A stretch of DNA of 64,000 bases from Archangium violaceum Cb vi76. GTDB lineage: Bacteria > Myxococcota > Myxococcia > Myxococcales > Myxococcaceae. The notes under the pieces are model-generated. The model was not told the origin of the DNA and searched no databases. It saw only the letters and a list, made by a program, of their open reading frames with translations. Where the stretch lies: assembly GCF_000733295.1 (NCBI RefSeq), contig NZ_JPMI01000142.1:62001-126000 (forward strand). Reading direction: 5' to 3'. Position numbers and translations under genes: made by a program. Positions 43,310 to 53,561 of the stretch are shown one piece after another (the first letter of the stretch is position 1; each line of letters starts with the position of its first letter).

Positions 43310-45475
43310 TCAGACGAGCACGGGCAGCAGCAGGGTGAAGGTGGTACCACGGCCGGGCTCGCTCTTCACCCGCATCTCCCCGCCCATCTTCTGGATGATG
43401 GACTGGCTGATGGACAGGCCGAGCCCCGTCCCGGAGCCGGCGGGCTTGGTGGTGAAGAAGGGCTCGAAGATGCGGGACAGCACCTCGGGAGGAATCCCGT
43501 GGCCGGTGTCCGAGATGTCGATGCGCACCCACTCCCCTTCCACCGCGGTGCTCACCCGGAGGACATTGCGCTCCGTGCCTCCGGACCGCATGGCCTGGGC
43601 CGCGTTGACGATCAGGTTGAGGAAGACCTGGCTGAGCCGGCCCTCGCTGGCGGACACGGGCGGCAGGGACTCCGCGTAGTGCAGCTCCAGCCGGGCCGTG
43701 TGCTTCAGCTCGTTGTGGGCCATGCGCAGCACCACATCCAGGCACGAGTGGATGTCCACCGGCGTCTGCTCCTCGCCCGCCGTATGCGAGAAGAACCGCA
43801 TGTCACGCACGATGTCCCGGATGCGCTGACCCCCGACCAGGCACTCGGCGAGGATCTCCTTCACCTCGGAAAGCGTCTCAGCCAGGCGCGCCGGCAGCCC
43901 GGGAATCGCCTCCAGCTCCCGCTCCAGCTCGTCCCGCCACTCCTGGAGATAGCTGAGGTTGGAGAGCACATAGGACGTGGGGTTGTTGATCTCATGCGCG
44001 ATGCCCGCCGCCAGCGCCCCCATCGAGGCCAGCCGGTCATTCTGGATGTTCTGCTGCTCCAGCCGCCGCTTCTCGGTGAGGTCATCCCCGACGATGAGCA
44101 GGCGCCGCGCCGTGCCCGACACCTGGAGGGAAGCGGCGATCCCGAGCGCCACGCGCCCCCCGCTCGCCGAGCGCAACCCCTGCTCCTCCAGCCGCACCGT
44201 GCCGCGCACGCGCAGATCCGTCAGCATGCGCCGCAGGGGCCCGCGATCGTCCTCGGACGCGAGCGCCTCGAAGGAGGTGCCGAGCAACTGCTCGCGGGAG
44301 ATGCCCAGCAGCCGCTCCGCCACCGGGTTGACCTCCAGCACATTGCCGGCCGCGTCCAGCACGAAGACCACCTCGCGGGAGTGCTCCATCAGATGGAGGG
44401 TGCGCTCGTGGGCCTCGAGGACCTGCTCCTCCAGGTGGGCGGCATGCCGCTCGATGAGTTCCTTGGTCTCCTGCAGCGTGGACTCCTGGCGCCGGCGCTC
44501 GCTGATGTCCACGTAGATGCCGACCAGCCCCTGCACCACCCCCTCCGAGTCCTTCAGCGGCACCTTGCTCGTCAGGAACCAGGACGTCTGCCCATCGGGG
44601 CCCTGGAGGGACTCCTCGTAGGTGAGCCGCGGGACACCGGACTCCATCACCTCGCGATCAATCCGGCGGTAGATGCCGGCATTCGGGCTCGACACGGGCA
44701 GCTCGAAGTCCGTCCTGCCGATGACCTCCAGCGGCGAGGACACCCCCATGTCACGGGCGAACTGCTGGTTGCAGCCCAGGAAGATGCTGTGGCGATCCTT
44801 CCAGAACACCGAGTGGGGAATGTGGGCGAGGATGCTGGAGAGCAGCTCCTGTTGATCCACCAGCTCGCGCTCGATGCGCTGGCGCTCGCGCATCTCCGCC
44901 TGGAGGAACGCGTTGAGGGAGCGCATGCGCTCCTGGGCCTGCTCCAGCTCGGTGTTGCGCTCCTGGAGCCGCCGCGCCCGGGCGCGCGTGCTCAGCACCA
45001 GCTCGATCTGTCGCTGGAGCCCGTTCAGGCAGCGGCGCTGGGACTCACTCCACCCGCGAGGACGCCGATCCAGGACGCAGAGCATCCCGATCGACACGCC
45101 GTCCTCCGTCCGGAGCGGCACTCCCGCGAAGAAGCGGAGGAACGGCTCGCCCTGGACGAGCGGGTGGATGGAGAAGCGCTCGTCGGCGACGGCGTCCTCG
45201 ACGAGCAGGACGCCCTCGCGCTGGAGGGCGTGGGTGCAGAAGGAGGTAACACGCTCCGTCTCACCCGGCCCCTGCAGCCCCACGCTGGCCCTGAACCACT
45301 GCCGGTCCCTATCCACCAGGCTGATGAGCGCGATGGGCATGCCGCACGACGCAGCGGCGAGCCGCACCAGGTCCTCGTAGTCGGGTTCGGGAGGCATATC
45401 GGGGACGATGGAACGATCGAGTGCCCGCGGGCGCCGGGCTTCGTCTCTCTTCAAGGCTGGAGCTGGGGTGTGCAT
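43310..45475 (-). CDS. GAF-PAS-PAS sensor histidine kinase
   Basis: This 721-aa soluble kinase has no membrane segment. A GAF domain (about 30-170) is followed by a coiled coil, PAS near 225-340 (VFWKDRHSIFLGCNQQFAR, PAC end GLVGIYVDISERR), and a second PAS near 365-480 (VVFVLDAAGNVLEVN). The kinase core has the H-box GIAHEINNPTSYV, N-box NLIVNAAQA, G1 DTGHGIP and G2 GSGTGLGLS. The extended HEINNP box is typical of cytosolic HK4-type kinases. No receiver is fused or adjacent. It is divergent from a second large kinase (277-bp gap), suggesting shared regulation or a common pathway. Confidence 0.92.
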   Translation of the reverse strand: MHTPAPALKRDEARRPRALDRSIVPDMPPEPDYEDLVRLAAASCGMPIALISLVDRDRQWFRASVGLQGPGETERVTSFCTHALQREGVLLVEDAVADERFSIHPLVQGEPFLRFFAGVPLRTEDGVSIGMLCVLDRRPRGWSESQRRCLNGLQRQIELVLSTRARARRLQERNTELEQAQERMRSLNAFLQAEMRERQRIERELVDQQELLSSILAHIPHSVFWKDRHSIFLGCNQQFARDMGVSSPLEVIGRTDFELPVSSPNAGIYRRIDREVMESGVPRLTYEESLQGPDGQTSWFLTSKVPLKDSEGVVQGLVGIYVDISERRRQESTLQETKELIERHAAHLEEQVLEAHERTLHLMEHSREVVFVLDAAGNVLEVNPVAERLLGISREQLLGTSFEALASEDDRGPLRRMLTDLRVRGTVRLEEQGLRSASGGRVALGIAASLQVSGTARRLLIVGDDLTEKRRLEQQNIQNDRLASMGALAAGIAHEINNPTSYVLSNLSYLQEWRDELERELEAIPGLPARLAETLSEVKEILAECLVGGQRIRDIVRDMRFFSHTAGEEQTPVDIHSCLDVVLRMAHNELKHTARLELHYAESLPPVSASEGRLSQVFLNLIVNAAQAMRSGGTERNVLRVSTAVEGEWVRIDISDTGHGIPPEVLSRIFEPFFTTKPAGSGTGLGLSISQSIIQKMGGEMRVKSEPGRGTTFTLLLPVLV

Positions 45476-45752
45476 GGGGCGGGGCTCGAACTGTCGCGGC
45501 TCAGGAGTAGTCCCTGGAATGAACAGTCCGCCACATTTCCAAGACACGCGTACGCGCCATGTAGGTCTCGGCACCCAAAGCACACAGCGGACCTGGACAA
45601 CCCGCAACCGCAGCGCAATGTGGATTGCAAACTATCTTTCACTTCCAAGGAATCCCCGGCTTCACCCGGAGTGGGTGGCGGAGGCGGCCCTTCCGGGTGC
45701 GCGAGCGTGGGAAGTGGCATGCTCTCTTCCGAGTTCCACCGGCCCATCACCT

Positions 45753-48700
45753 ATGGACACCCTCGACCGCTTCCAGTTGCCCCAGCGCCTCTACGGACGC
45801 GACACGCACGTCGCCACGTTGCTGCGGAGCTTCGAGCGGGTCATCCAGGAAGGCCAGTCGGAGCTCATCCTGGTCCGCGGCTACTCCGGAATCGGCAAGT
45901 CGTCGGTGGTGCACACGCTGAGGGAGCCGGTGGTGCGGCGGCAGGGGTTCTTCCTGAGCGGGAAGTCCGAGCAGTTCCAGGGGGACATTCCCTACGCCAC
46001 CCTGTCACAGGCCCTGGGCGGCCTGACGCAACAGCTCCTGGAGGGCCCGGAGGAGCAGCTCGCCCGGTGGAGGGAGCGGCTGCGCGAGGCGTGGGGCGAG
46101 CAGGGCCAGGTCCTCGTGGACGTGGTGCCCCAACTGGAGCGCGTGGTGGGCCGGCAGCCAGCGGTTCCGGAGCTGCCTCCGGGAGACGCGCTGTATCGCT
46201 TCCAGCGGCTGTTCCAGAAGTTCCTCGGCGTGTTCGCCACCCCCGAGCACCCGCTCGTCGTGTTCCTGGATGATCTGCAGTGGGCGGATCTGGCGAGCCT
46301 CCGGCTCCTCCAGCACCTGCTCACCCACCCGGAGACGCCGCCGCTGCTGCTGATTGGCGCCTATCGCGACAACGAGGTGGGTCCCTCCCATGCGCTGTCG
46401 CTGAGGCTGACGGAGCTGCGCACCGCGCAGGTGCGGATGACGGACCTCCGGCTCGAGCCGCTGAGCCCCGAGCACATCCAGCAGTTCGTCGCGGACGCCC
46501 TGCCGGGAGCGGGCGAGGGCATGGTGGGGCCGCTGTCGGCCCTGGCCCACGAGAAGACGGGCGGCAATCCCTTCTTCCTCACCCAGTTCATGTTGACGTT
46601 GCACCGGGACGGCCTGCTGACCCGGACGGCCGAGGGCGGGTGGCGGTGGGATGCCGCGGGTGTCCGGGCACAGGACTACTCCGACAACGTCGCCGACTTC
46701 ATGGTGAGCCGGCTGCGCCAGTTGCCCGTCCGGACCCAGCACCTGCTGCAACTGGCCGCGTGCGTGGGCAACATCTTCCCGCGCCAGTTGCTGCTCATCC
46801 TCTCCGGCGCGGAGCCGGGAGAGGTGGAATCCGGCCTCGAGGAGGCGATCCGCGAGGGCATGCTGGTGCGCGGCGGCCCGGAGCAGTGCCGCTTCCTCCA
46901 CGATCGCATCCAGCAGGCGGCCTATGACCTCATCCCCGAGCCGGAGCGCAAGGCCGTCCACCTGCGCATCGGCCGCCTGCTGCTGGCGAGCCTGCCGCCG
47001 GAGGAGCTCCGCGAGCAGCTCTTCGATGTGGTGGGACAGCTCGACGCGGGAGTGGAGCTGATCACCGACGCGGGCGAGCGCCACCGGGTCGCCCGGCTGA
47101 ACGCCGAGGCGGGCAGGAAGGCCCGGGCCTCGATCGCGTTCCGCTCGGCCGCGGACTTCTTCGCGCTGGCCTTCACGCTCATTCCGGGTGACCCCTGGGA
47201 GACGGACCCGGAGCTGGCGTTCAGGCTCCAGCTGGACCGGGCCCACAGTGAGTTCATGAGCGGCAACGCCGCCGGGGCGCGCCGGCTGGTGGAGTCGCTC
47301 CGTCCCCGGGCCCTGAGCCGCGTGGACCTGGCGGCGGTCTATCGCCTGGACAGCGAGCTGCTCCTCGCCGCCAATGAAATCCAGGGCGCCAGGAGCTGTC
47401 TGCTGGAGGCCCTGGACCGGCTCGGCATGCCCCTGCCTCCCCACCCCTCCCGGAGAGAGGTGGCGATCGCCAACGACGAGGTGTGGGCCCTGCTGGGTGA
47501 GCGCTCCATCGAGGAGCTCCTCGAGCTGCCCCTCATGACCGACCCGGGCATGAGGGCGGTGATGGACGTGCTCGCCGCGCTGTTCACCCCGGCCATCTTC
47601 ACGGACGAGAACCTGCTCATCCTCCACCTGTGCCGGATGGTCTCCCTGAGCCTCCTGTACGGAAATACCGAGGCCTCCGTCCACGGGTACGGCTGGTACG
47701 GGCTGACACAGGGGGCCGCCTTCAAGCGGTACCGGGAAGGCCATGCCTTCGGCGTACTCGCGAGCGAGCTGGTGGAGCGCCACGGTTTCTCCGCCGCGCG
47801 GGGGCGGGCGCTGTACGCCCTGGAGCTGAACAGCTATTGGGTGCGCCCCCTCTCCTACTCGCTGGAGGTCGTCCGCGACGCCTTCCACCAGGCGCTGCAG
47901 GGCGGGGACTTCCAGATCGCCTGCTACTGCAGCAACCACATCGTCACGGACCGCCTCCTCCTGGGACACCCGCTGGAGGACGTGTACCAGGAGAGCCTCA
48001 CGCGGCTCGACTTCGCGCGCCAGTCCGGCTTCCAGGCCGTGCAGGACGTCCTCGTCCACTCCCAGCGCTATGTGCAGCAGCTGCGTGGGCTGTCGCGCTC
48101 GTTCGACACGATGAGTGGTGACGGCTTCGACGAGGACGCCTTCGAGGCCGGCCTCACCGTGCACCACATGAGCACCATGCGGTGCTGGTACTGGATCCTC
48201 AAGATGCAGTCGCGCTTCATGTGCGGCGCCTACGCGCAGGCGCTGGAGGCGGGGGACCAGGCCGCGGAGCTGACCTGGGCCTCGCTCGGCCACATCCAGC
48301 TCTTGAACTTCCACCTCTACCGGGCGCTGGCGCTGGCGGCCTGCTACCCGGCGGCGGCGCCCCAGGAGCAACGGCAGTACCTGGACACCATGTGGCAGCA
48401 CCAGCAGCAACTGGCGGAGTGGGCGGGCCTGTGTCCCGACACCTTCCGCGCCGCCGAGCGGATGGTGTCCGCGGAGCTCTCCCGCCTCACCGGCGGCATG
48501 GAAGAAGCGCTCCGGGCCTACGAGGAGGCCATCCACTCCGCGCGCGCGCACGGCTTCATCCAGAGCGTCGGCCTCGCCAACGAGCTGGCGGCGAGGTTCT
48601 GGCGCGAGCGCCGGGTCCCCACCCTCGCGGACACCTATGCCCGGCACGCGCGCGAGGCCTATTTGAAGTGGGGGGCGCTGGGGAAGGTCCGGCACCTGGA

Positions 48701-50153
48701 GGCGCTGTGGCCCCAGTTGGTTCCCCTCACGGCCCTCCATTCGCCCCACGCCGAGGTGGAGGCGGCCCAGAAGCTCGATGTGCTCGCCGTGGGGAGGGCC
48801 CAACGGGCCATCTCCGGAGAGCTGGACCTCGAGCGGCTGGCGACGACACTGGTGCGCGTGGCCGCCGAGCACGCGGGGGCCTCCCAGGGCGCCCTGCTCC
48901 TCGCCCACGAGGGCGGTCTCTCGATCGCGGCGCTCCTGGAGACCCGGGAGGAGGATCTGCCCGGGAGTTTGATCTCCTACGTCGAGCGGACCCGGGAGCA
49001 CGTGCTCATCGCGGACACCGCGCTGCCCCACCCCTTCTCATCCGAGACGTCCTTCGAGGGGAGCCCGCTCCGCTCGGTGCTCTGCCTGCCCCTGGTGCAC
49101 CAGGAGGAGCTCCAGGGCGTGCTGTACCTGGGGAACACCCTCTCCGCACATACCTTCACCCCGGCACGCCTGTCGCTGCTCGGACAGCTGGCCGCGCAAG
49201 CCGCGATCTCGATCGAGAACGCGCGGCGGCACGCCGTGCTCCAACGCGCCGTGGCCTCCCTGCGCGGTGCCCACGAAGCGCTCGCGCAACGCATGGAGGA
49301 GCAGGCGTGGGAGCTCGAGCAGGCCCAGGCCCGGCTGGGGGACGTGGCTCGCGAGACGGGCTCGTCCGAGGTGGCCGCCAACGTGCTGCACAACATGGGC
49401 AACGTCCTCACCAGCGCCGTCCTCAACGCCCAGATCCTCCGCGACAAGGTGGAGAACTCGCGCATGGTCCGGCTCAAGCAGCTCACGAGCCTGCTCGAGC
49501 AACATCAGGGAGACCTCGCGGACTTCCTGACGAAGGATCCCCGGGGCCCCCAGTGGATGACCTACCTCTCCGGCCTGGCCGATGAGCTGCTGCGTGAGCA
49601 CACGTCCCTGAAGGAGAGCGCGGGGAAGCTGAGGGAGCACATCGAGCACATGCGCGCCATCATCCAGGTGCAGCAGGCCTATGCCCGGAGCTCGCTCCTG
49701 CCCGAGGAGTGCGACCTGTCGCAACTGGTCGAGGATGCACTGAGCATCCAACTGCCGGCGCTCCAGCGCAATGGCATCACCGTCACCCGGGAGCTTCGCG
49801 CGCAGCCCAAGGCGCGGCTGGACAAGCACCGGGTGTTGCAGATCCTCATCAACCTGCTCACCAATGCCCGCAACGCCATGAGTGCGTTGCCCGTGACCCA
49901 ACGGCAGCTGCGGGTGCGGCTCGATGCGGAGGGAAGCACGGCGCGCATCCAGGTGGTGGACAGCGGGAAGGGAATCGCTCCGGAGCACCGCGAGCGGTTG
50001 TTCTCGCAAGGCTTCACCACCCGCGAGGAGGGACAGGGCCTGGGGCTCTACTCGAGCAGCCTGGCGGCGAAGTCCCTGGGCGGCCGGCTCACCCTGGACA
50101 GCGAGGGGCCCGGCAAGGGCGCCACGGCCACGCTGGAGCTTCCGCTCGCGTAG
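45753..50153 (+). CDS. AAA ATPase-GAF-histidine kinase fusion
   Basis: This 1466-aa protein belongs to the multidomain family usually called serine/threonine kinase-ATPase-histidine kinase, but it starts directly with the ATPase and has no protein kinase domain. An AAA_16 domain has Walker A GYSGIGKS (about 43-50) and Walker B LVVFLDDLQWAD (about 167-178). About 700 helical TPR-like residues follow, then a GAF domain (about 1024-1165), a coiled coil, the H-box VLHNMGNVLTS (about 1210-1220), and HATPase motifs LINLLTNARNA and GQGLGLYSS. Ligand or redox sensing by GAF probably drives the kinase. No Shine-Dalgarno is obvious at the ATG. Confidence 0.9.
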   Translation: MDTLDRFQLPQRLYGRDTHVATLLRSFERVIQEGQSELILVRGYSGIGKSSVVHTLREPVVRRQGFFLSGKSEQFQGDIPYATLSQALGGLTQQLLEGPEEQLARWRERLREAWGEQGQVLVDVVPQLERVVGRQPAVPELPPGDALYRFQRLFQKFLGVFATPEHPLVVFLDDLQWADLASLRLLQHLLTHPETPPLLLIGAYRDNEVGPSHALSLRLTELRTAQVRMTDLRLEPLSPEHIQQFVADALPGAGEGMVGPLSALAHEKTGGNPFFLTQFMLTLHRDGLLTRTAEGGWRWDAAGVRAQDYSDNVADFMVSRLRQLPVRTQHLLQLAACVGNIFPRQLLLILSGAEPGEVESGLEEAIREGMLVRGGPEQCRFLHDRIQQAAYDLIPEPERKAVHLRIGRLLLASLPPEELREQLFDVVGQLDAGVELITDAGERHRVARLNAEAGRKARASIAFRSAADFFALAFTLIPGDPWETDPELAFRLQLDRAHSEFMSGNAAGARRLVESLRPRALSRVDLAAVYRLDSELLLAANEIQGARSCLLEALDRLGMPLPPHPSRREVAIANDEVWALLGERSIEELLELPLMTDPGMRAVMDVLAALFTPAIFTDENLLILHLCRMVSLSLLYGNTEASVHGYGWYGLTQGAAFKRYREGHAFGVLASELVERHGFSAARGRALYALELNSYWVRPLSYSLEVVRDAFHQALQGGDFQIACYCSNHIVTDRLLLGHPLEDVYQESLTRLDFARQSGFQAVQDVLVHSQRYVQQLRGLSRSFDTMSGDGFDEDAFEAGLTVHHMSTMRCWYWILKMQSRFMCGAYAQALEAGDQAAELTWASLGHIQLLNFHLYRALALAACYPAAAPQEQRQYLDTMWQHQQQLAEWAGLCPDTFRAAERMVSAELSRLTGGMEEALRAYEEAIHSARAHGFIQSVGLANELAARFWRERRVPTLADTYARHAREAYLKWGALGKVRHLEALWPQLVPLTALHSPHAEVEAAQKLDVLAVGRAQRAISGELDLERLATTLVRVAAEHAGASQGALLLAHEGGLSIAALLETREEDLPGSLISYVERTREHVLIADTALPHPFSSETSFEGSPLRSVLCLPLVHQEELQGVLYLGNTLSAHTFTPARLSLLGQLAAQAAISIENARRHAVLQRAVASLRGAHEALAQRMEEQAWELEQAQARLGDVARETGSSEVAANVLHNMGNVLTSAVLNAQILRDKVENSRMVRLKQLTSLLEQHQGDLADFLTKDPRGPQWMTYLSGLADELLREHTSLKESAGKLREHIEHMRAIIQVQQAYARSSLLPEECDLSQLVEDALSIQLPALQRNGITVTRELRAQPKARLDKHRVLQILINLLTNARNAMSALPVTQRQLRVRLDAEGSTARIQVVDSGKGIAPEHRERLFSQGFTTREEGQGLGLYSSSLAAKSLGGRLTLDSEGPGKGATATLELPLA

Positions 50154-50193
50154 CCGGGCCATCCCCACGGGAGATGCTCCCCGCCGGCCCCAC

Positions 50194-50841
50194 TCAGTAG
50201 GTGACGATGCTGGGAGCCAGCGACCACTGGCCGAAGAAGCCAGAGTAGGTGGCGGTGAAGTTGTTTCCCGTCACGATCGGGTACGGCCAGGCAGTGGTCG
50301 CCGGATCCTCGGTGAGCGAATTCCCACCGAAGGAGCCAGTCACCTGGAGGTCGCCGGTGGTGAGGAGGGAGAGCCCACTCAAGGAGGTGCCGGCCGGCAT
50401 CCCGGCCCCACCATTCGTCGGCACGTGATTCGACATCAGACCCACCACCTTCAGGGAGACCAACGAGCTCGGGTTCAGACTGTGGACGCGGATGCGGGTC
50501 CAGGGACCGAAAGCCCGGATGTACTCTCCGAAGGAGTAGCCGGCCACGAGCCCATCGGCACTGACGGCGATCGCGATGTCCGGCAGGAGCTTCGAGGTCG
50601 CCAACTCGACGGTCGCGGGCGTCAGCCCGCAGGTGGCGGGCGAGACCACCGCGCTCTGGACGGAGATCTTGTAGAGCGGCCGGTAGTAGTACGGCCACTC
50701 CGGATCGGCCACCTCCACGACCTTGATCGCGAAATCACAACCGTAGAAGGAGGCATGCTGCTCACTGACGGGCGTCTGCGCATGAGCCGATGAACCGAGC
50801 AACGCGACAATCCCAACGGCAATCGTTCCAAACCAACGCAT
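50194..50841 (-). CDS. Small secreted protein, unknown
   Basis: The 215-aa protein has a standard signal peptide (cut after SSAHA, before QTP). The mature part is beta-rich with two cysteines (YGCDF and TCGLTPATV) and Gly/Ser/Thr-rich stretches; the end FGQWSLAPSIVTY is aromatic. Nothing matches a family that I know. The gene ends 40 bases from the converging kinase gene. Confidence 0.75.
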   Translation of the reverse strand: MRWFGTIAVGIVALLGSSAHAQTPVSEQHASFYGCDFAIKVVEVADPEWPYYYRPLYKISVQSAVVSPATCGLTPATVELATSKLLPDIAIAVSADGLVAGYSFGEYIRAFGPWTRIRVHSLNPSSLVSLKVVGLMSNHVPTNGGAGMPAGTSLSGLSLLTTGDLQVTGSFGGNSLTEDPATTAWPYPIVTGNNFTATYSGFFGQWSLAPSIVTY

Positions 50842-50908
50842 GAGTACGGCCTCCACTGGGGAAGGGGGCTCGGACTCTATGTGCCTGGAAGAGCGGAACG
50901 CACGGACT

Positions 50909-52399
50909 TCACTCCAGTACGGAGGAACCCGTATCCACCCCAAGTACTTGTCTCCACACCTCGAGCTTCTCAGGGGAAGTGAGGGTGAGTTGCTCACCCG
51001 GGAAGTTCGCGCCATCGCCCTTCAGGACGCCACCGCTGGCGTACTGGTTTTCCCTCATCAACAGCCCCGGGCGATAACCGGCGGCACCTAGGCGAAGCAG
51101 CAACGATTGCGAGCCTCCTCGGAGGACATTGTTCCTGACCTCGAGCCCCGTGACGCTCCGGCCATCCGCCGCCAGCATCAGCCCGTAGCTGGCCGTGGTC
51201 TCGACGGTGTTGCCCACCACCCGCATGTTCCTCGCGCCCTCGATGCGGATGCCCTGCCCGTTTCCCGCGGGGATGTTGCGGATGTCCTGGAAGAGGTTGC
51301 CCTCCACCACGATGTTCTCGGGAGGCGTGCCGCCATCGAGGACGGAAACACCGCGCCCGGCGCGAGAGATGGAATTGCCCTGGATGAGGATGTCCCGGGC
51401 GCCGACGTGGATGACCACGGCCTCTCCGGCCGATGAGCCCGCCTGACGGATGGCCGTGTTGGGGAAGCCGGAAATGACATTGTCCCGCACGGTGACGCGC
51501 AGGCACTGCTTGATGTCCACCCCGTTCTCGCCCTCGTCGTGCAGTGTGTTGCCCTCGATGAGCACGCCGTCCGCGGGACCAGAACCCGGCTGACATTGAA
51601 TGGAGTCGCCCGAGTTGTGATGGATGTCATTGTCCCGGACGACGATGTTCCGCGCCGGGCCCACCACCGCCACGCCATGGGAGTCGTCTCCCGGCTTGAT
51701 GAAGTGGTGGATGTGATTGTTCCGCACCGTGATGTCCCGCGCACCCTCCACGCAGACACCCGCGCCCGAGGTGCCACCCTTCAGCTCGCTGCCCGAGAGG
51801 ATGGACTGGCTCGCGGTAGCATCGAAGAGCACGGCGAACATGCCCGCTCCCCCGACATCGATGAGCAGGTTCTCCAGGTTCCACCGCCCCTGCACGCGGA
51901 GGACCGCGCCGCGCACCCTGTCCTTCGGCACGAGGGTGGGCCTCGGCGAGCCCTCTCCACGCAGGGTGATGGGGGCAACGTCCGAGCCACGCGACTCGAG
52001 GACGAGCTCCTCCGGATAGACCCCCGGAAGCACCCGGATGACCTCCCCCGGCTTCGCGAGCGCCGCCGCCCGGCCGATGGTCCGCAGGGGGGCCTCGAGC
52101 GTGCCCGCCCCACCGTCCGAGCCCTTCGTGCTCACGTACCAGCTCCGGCCCGAAGGCACCGGCGGTGGCGGCACGGGCGAGGGCTCCGTCGGCGAGGGCT
52201 CCGATGGCTCGGGCCGGGGCTCCTCCGGAGCGGGCAGTACCACGTGGGGCGACTGCGCATCCTCGGGACTGTCGTGTGCCGGAACCCCCGGCTCGCAGGC
52301 GAGCAGGAGCAGACAGGTGAACACTCCACACGCGCCCTTGAAGCGACCCTCGCCACCCGCGCCTCGCGTCACCCTGGACCCCCGCTCGCCAGCCCCCAT
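50909..52399 (-). CDS. Lipoprotein with right-handed parallel beta-helix
   Basis: About 496 aa. A lipobox (LLLLAC) is followed by a Pro/Glu/Ser-rich linker, then YVSTKGSDGGAGTLEAPL, the usual beginning of NosD/pectate-lyase-type surface helices, and many PbH1 coils of the form ITVRNNHIHH, IVVRDNDIHHNSG, VLIEGNTLHD and IVVEGNLFQD. Such proteins bind or cleave acidic polysaccharides; no lyase catalytic set is evident. The start is uncertain: ATG at 52399 or GTG at 52372 both keep the lipoprotein signal, and ATG at 52435 is possible. Confidence 0.82.
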   Translation of the reverse strand: MGAGERGSRVTRGAGGEGRFKGACGVFTCLLLLACEPGVPAHDSPEDAQSPHVVLPAPEEPRPEPSEPSPTEPSPVPPPPVPSGRSWYVSTKGSDGGAGTLEAPLRTIGRAAALAKPGEVIRVLPGVYPEELVLESRGSDVAPITLRGEGSPRPTLVPKDRVRGAVLRVQGRWNLENLLIDVGGAGMFAVLFDATASQSILSGSELKGGTSGAGVCVEGARDITVRNNHIHHFIKPGDDSHGVAVVGPARNIVVRDNDIHHNSGDSIQCQPGSGPADGVLIEGNTLHDEGENGVDIKQCLRVTVRDNVISGFPNTAIRQAGSSAGEAVVIHVGARDILIQGNSISRAGRGVSVLDGGTPPENIVVEGNLFQDIRNIPAGNGQGIRIEGARNMRVVGNTVETTASYGLMLAADGRSVTGLEVRNNVLRGGSQSLLLRLGAAGYRPGLLMRENQYASGGVLKGDGANFPGEQLTLTSPEKLEVWRQVLGVDTGSSVLE

Positions 52400-52487
52400 C
52401 GAAGCGCCGAAGGTCTTCACGAGGGCCGCCGGCATCAAGGGGACGGACCTGGGGAAAGGTGCGCACCTGCCCCACGGGGTGGGGTTG

Positions 52488-53561
52488 CTACCAGGAGGAA
52501 CTGGCCCCACCCCCGCCGGAACCGCCCCCTCCCCCACCCCAGGAACCGCCCGAGCTGGAGCCACCCGAAGACGAGGAGCTGAACGTGGAGCCCGAGTCGC
52601 TGAGGAAGAAGAACAAGAGCTCCAGCAGCACCCGGAAGACGGGCGGATAGGTGCCGATCACCAGCACGACGGCGAGGAGGGAAAAGGTCTTCCCGGACTC
52701 GAGGATCATGCTCAGCACGTTCATGCCGTGGTGGTCCGCGAGCGCCACCAGGCTGCCCACCACGGCGCTCAGCCCCAGAACGAAGGCAATCCGGAAGGAG
52801 AAGTGCTGCGCCGCGAGGGTGACCACCAGGAACATCACGGCGAAGGTGGCCCAGGCCAGCAGGAAGTGGAACGTGGGGATCCAGATCGAGTGCACCATCA
52901 GGCCCGTGAGGGCCATGGGCACGAGGACGAGCCCTCCGATGCTGCCGGCCAGCCGCGAGGTGCCAAGCCGCTCGCGCCAGACGCTCAGGCAGCAGCCGAG
53001 CAGCACGCCCGCGAGGATTCCCATCCCGATCAGCGCCAGCATGATGTTGTTCACTCGCGCGGCGCTCACCGGAGCGAAGCCGGAGAACTCCGGCACGTCC
53101 TGGACATCCGGCAGGCGATTGCGCACGCCCTGGATGACGCTCAGCAGGGCCCCACGGTAGTCATGCTCGCGCAGCAGCGGACCTTGCGCGTCGAGAAGGC
53201 TCCTCACCGCGTCGTCCGGCAGGTACTCCTCCAGCCCATAGCCCACATCCAGGCGCACGCGCCGGTCATCCACCGCGAGCACGAAGAGGAGCCCATTGTC
53301 CAGGCCGGCGGTGCCTCCCTTCCACGCCTCGAAGACCCGCGTCGCGTAGTCCTCGATGGGCTCGCCCCCGGTGGAGTCCACGAGGAGCATCGCCATCTGC
53401 ACGCCCGTCTCGTTGCGCAAGCGCACCAGCGCGCTGGCCACCTCTTCATTGTCCGAGGACGACAGCAGCCCGCTCTGATCCACCACGGGCTCGTTGATGA
53501 CCGGTGTGCTCCCCAGCAGGAGCGCCGGCAACAGCAGCACCAGGGCCGAGGCCTTCACCAC
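52488..53561 (-). CDS. TPM-domain membrane protein with Gly/Ser-rich tail (YgcG-like)
   Basis: The GTG at 53561, behind GAGGTG, gives a 357-aa protein with a signal peptide, then a TPM domain (VVDQSGLLSSSDNEEVASAL; NGLLFVLAVDDRRVRLDVGYGLEEYLPD), about five membrane helices, and a C-terminal low-complexity run of Ser and Gly with a Trp end. This matches YgcG-type TPM proteins. It is the third gene of a TPM-LemA-TPM operon; its start lies 7 bases inside the LemA gene. TPM proteins act in envelope stress and photosystem repair elsewhere; the role here is not known. Confidence 0.85.
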   Translation of the reverse strand: MVKASALVLLLPALLLGSTPVINEPVVDQSGLLSSSDNEEVASALVRLRNETGVQMAMLLVDSTGGEPIEDYATRVFEAWKGGTAGLDNGLLFVLAVDDRRVRLDVGYGLEEYLPDDAVRSLLDAQGPLLREHDYRGALLSVIQGVRNRLPDVQDVPEFSGFAPVSAARVNNIMLALIGMGILAGVLLGCCLSVWRERLGTSRLAGSIGGLVLVPMALTGLMVHSIWIPTFHFLLAWATFAVMFLVVTLAAQHFSFRIAFVLGLSAVVGSLVALADHHGMNVLSMILESGKTFSLLAVVLVIGTYPPVFRVLLELLFFFLSDSGSTFSSSSSGGSSSGGSWGGGGGGSGGGGASSSW

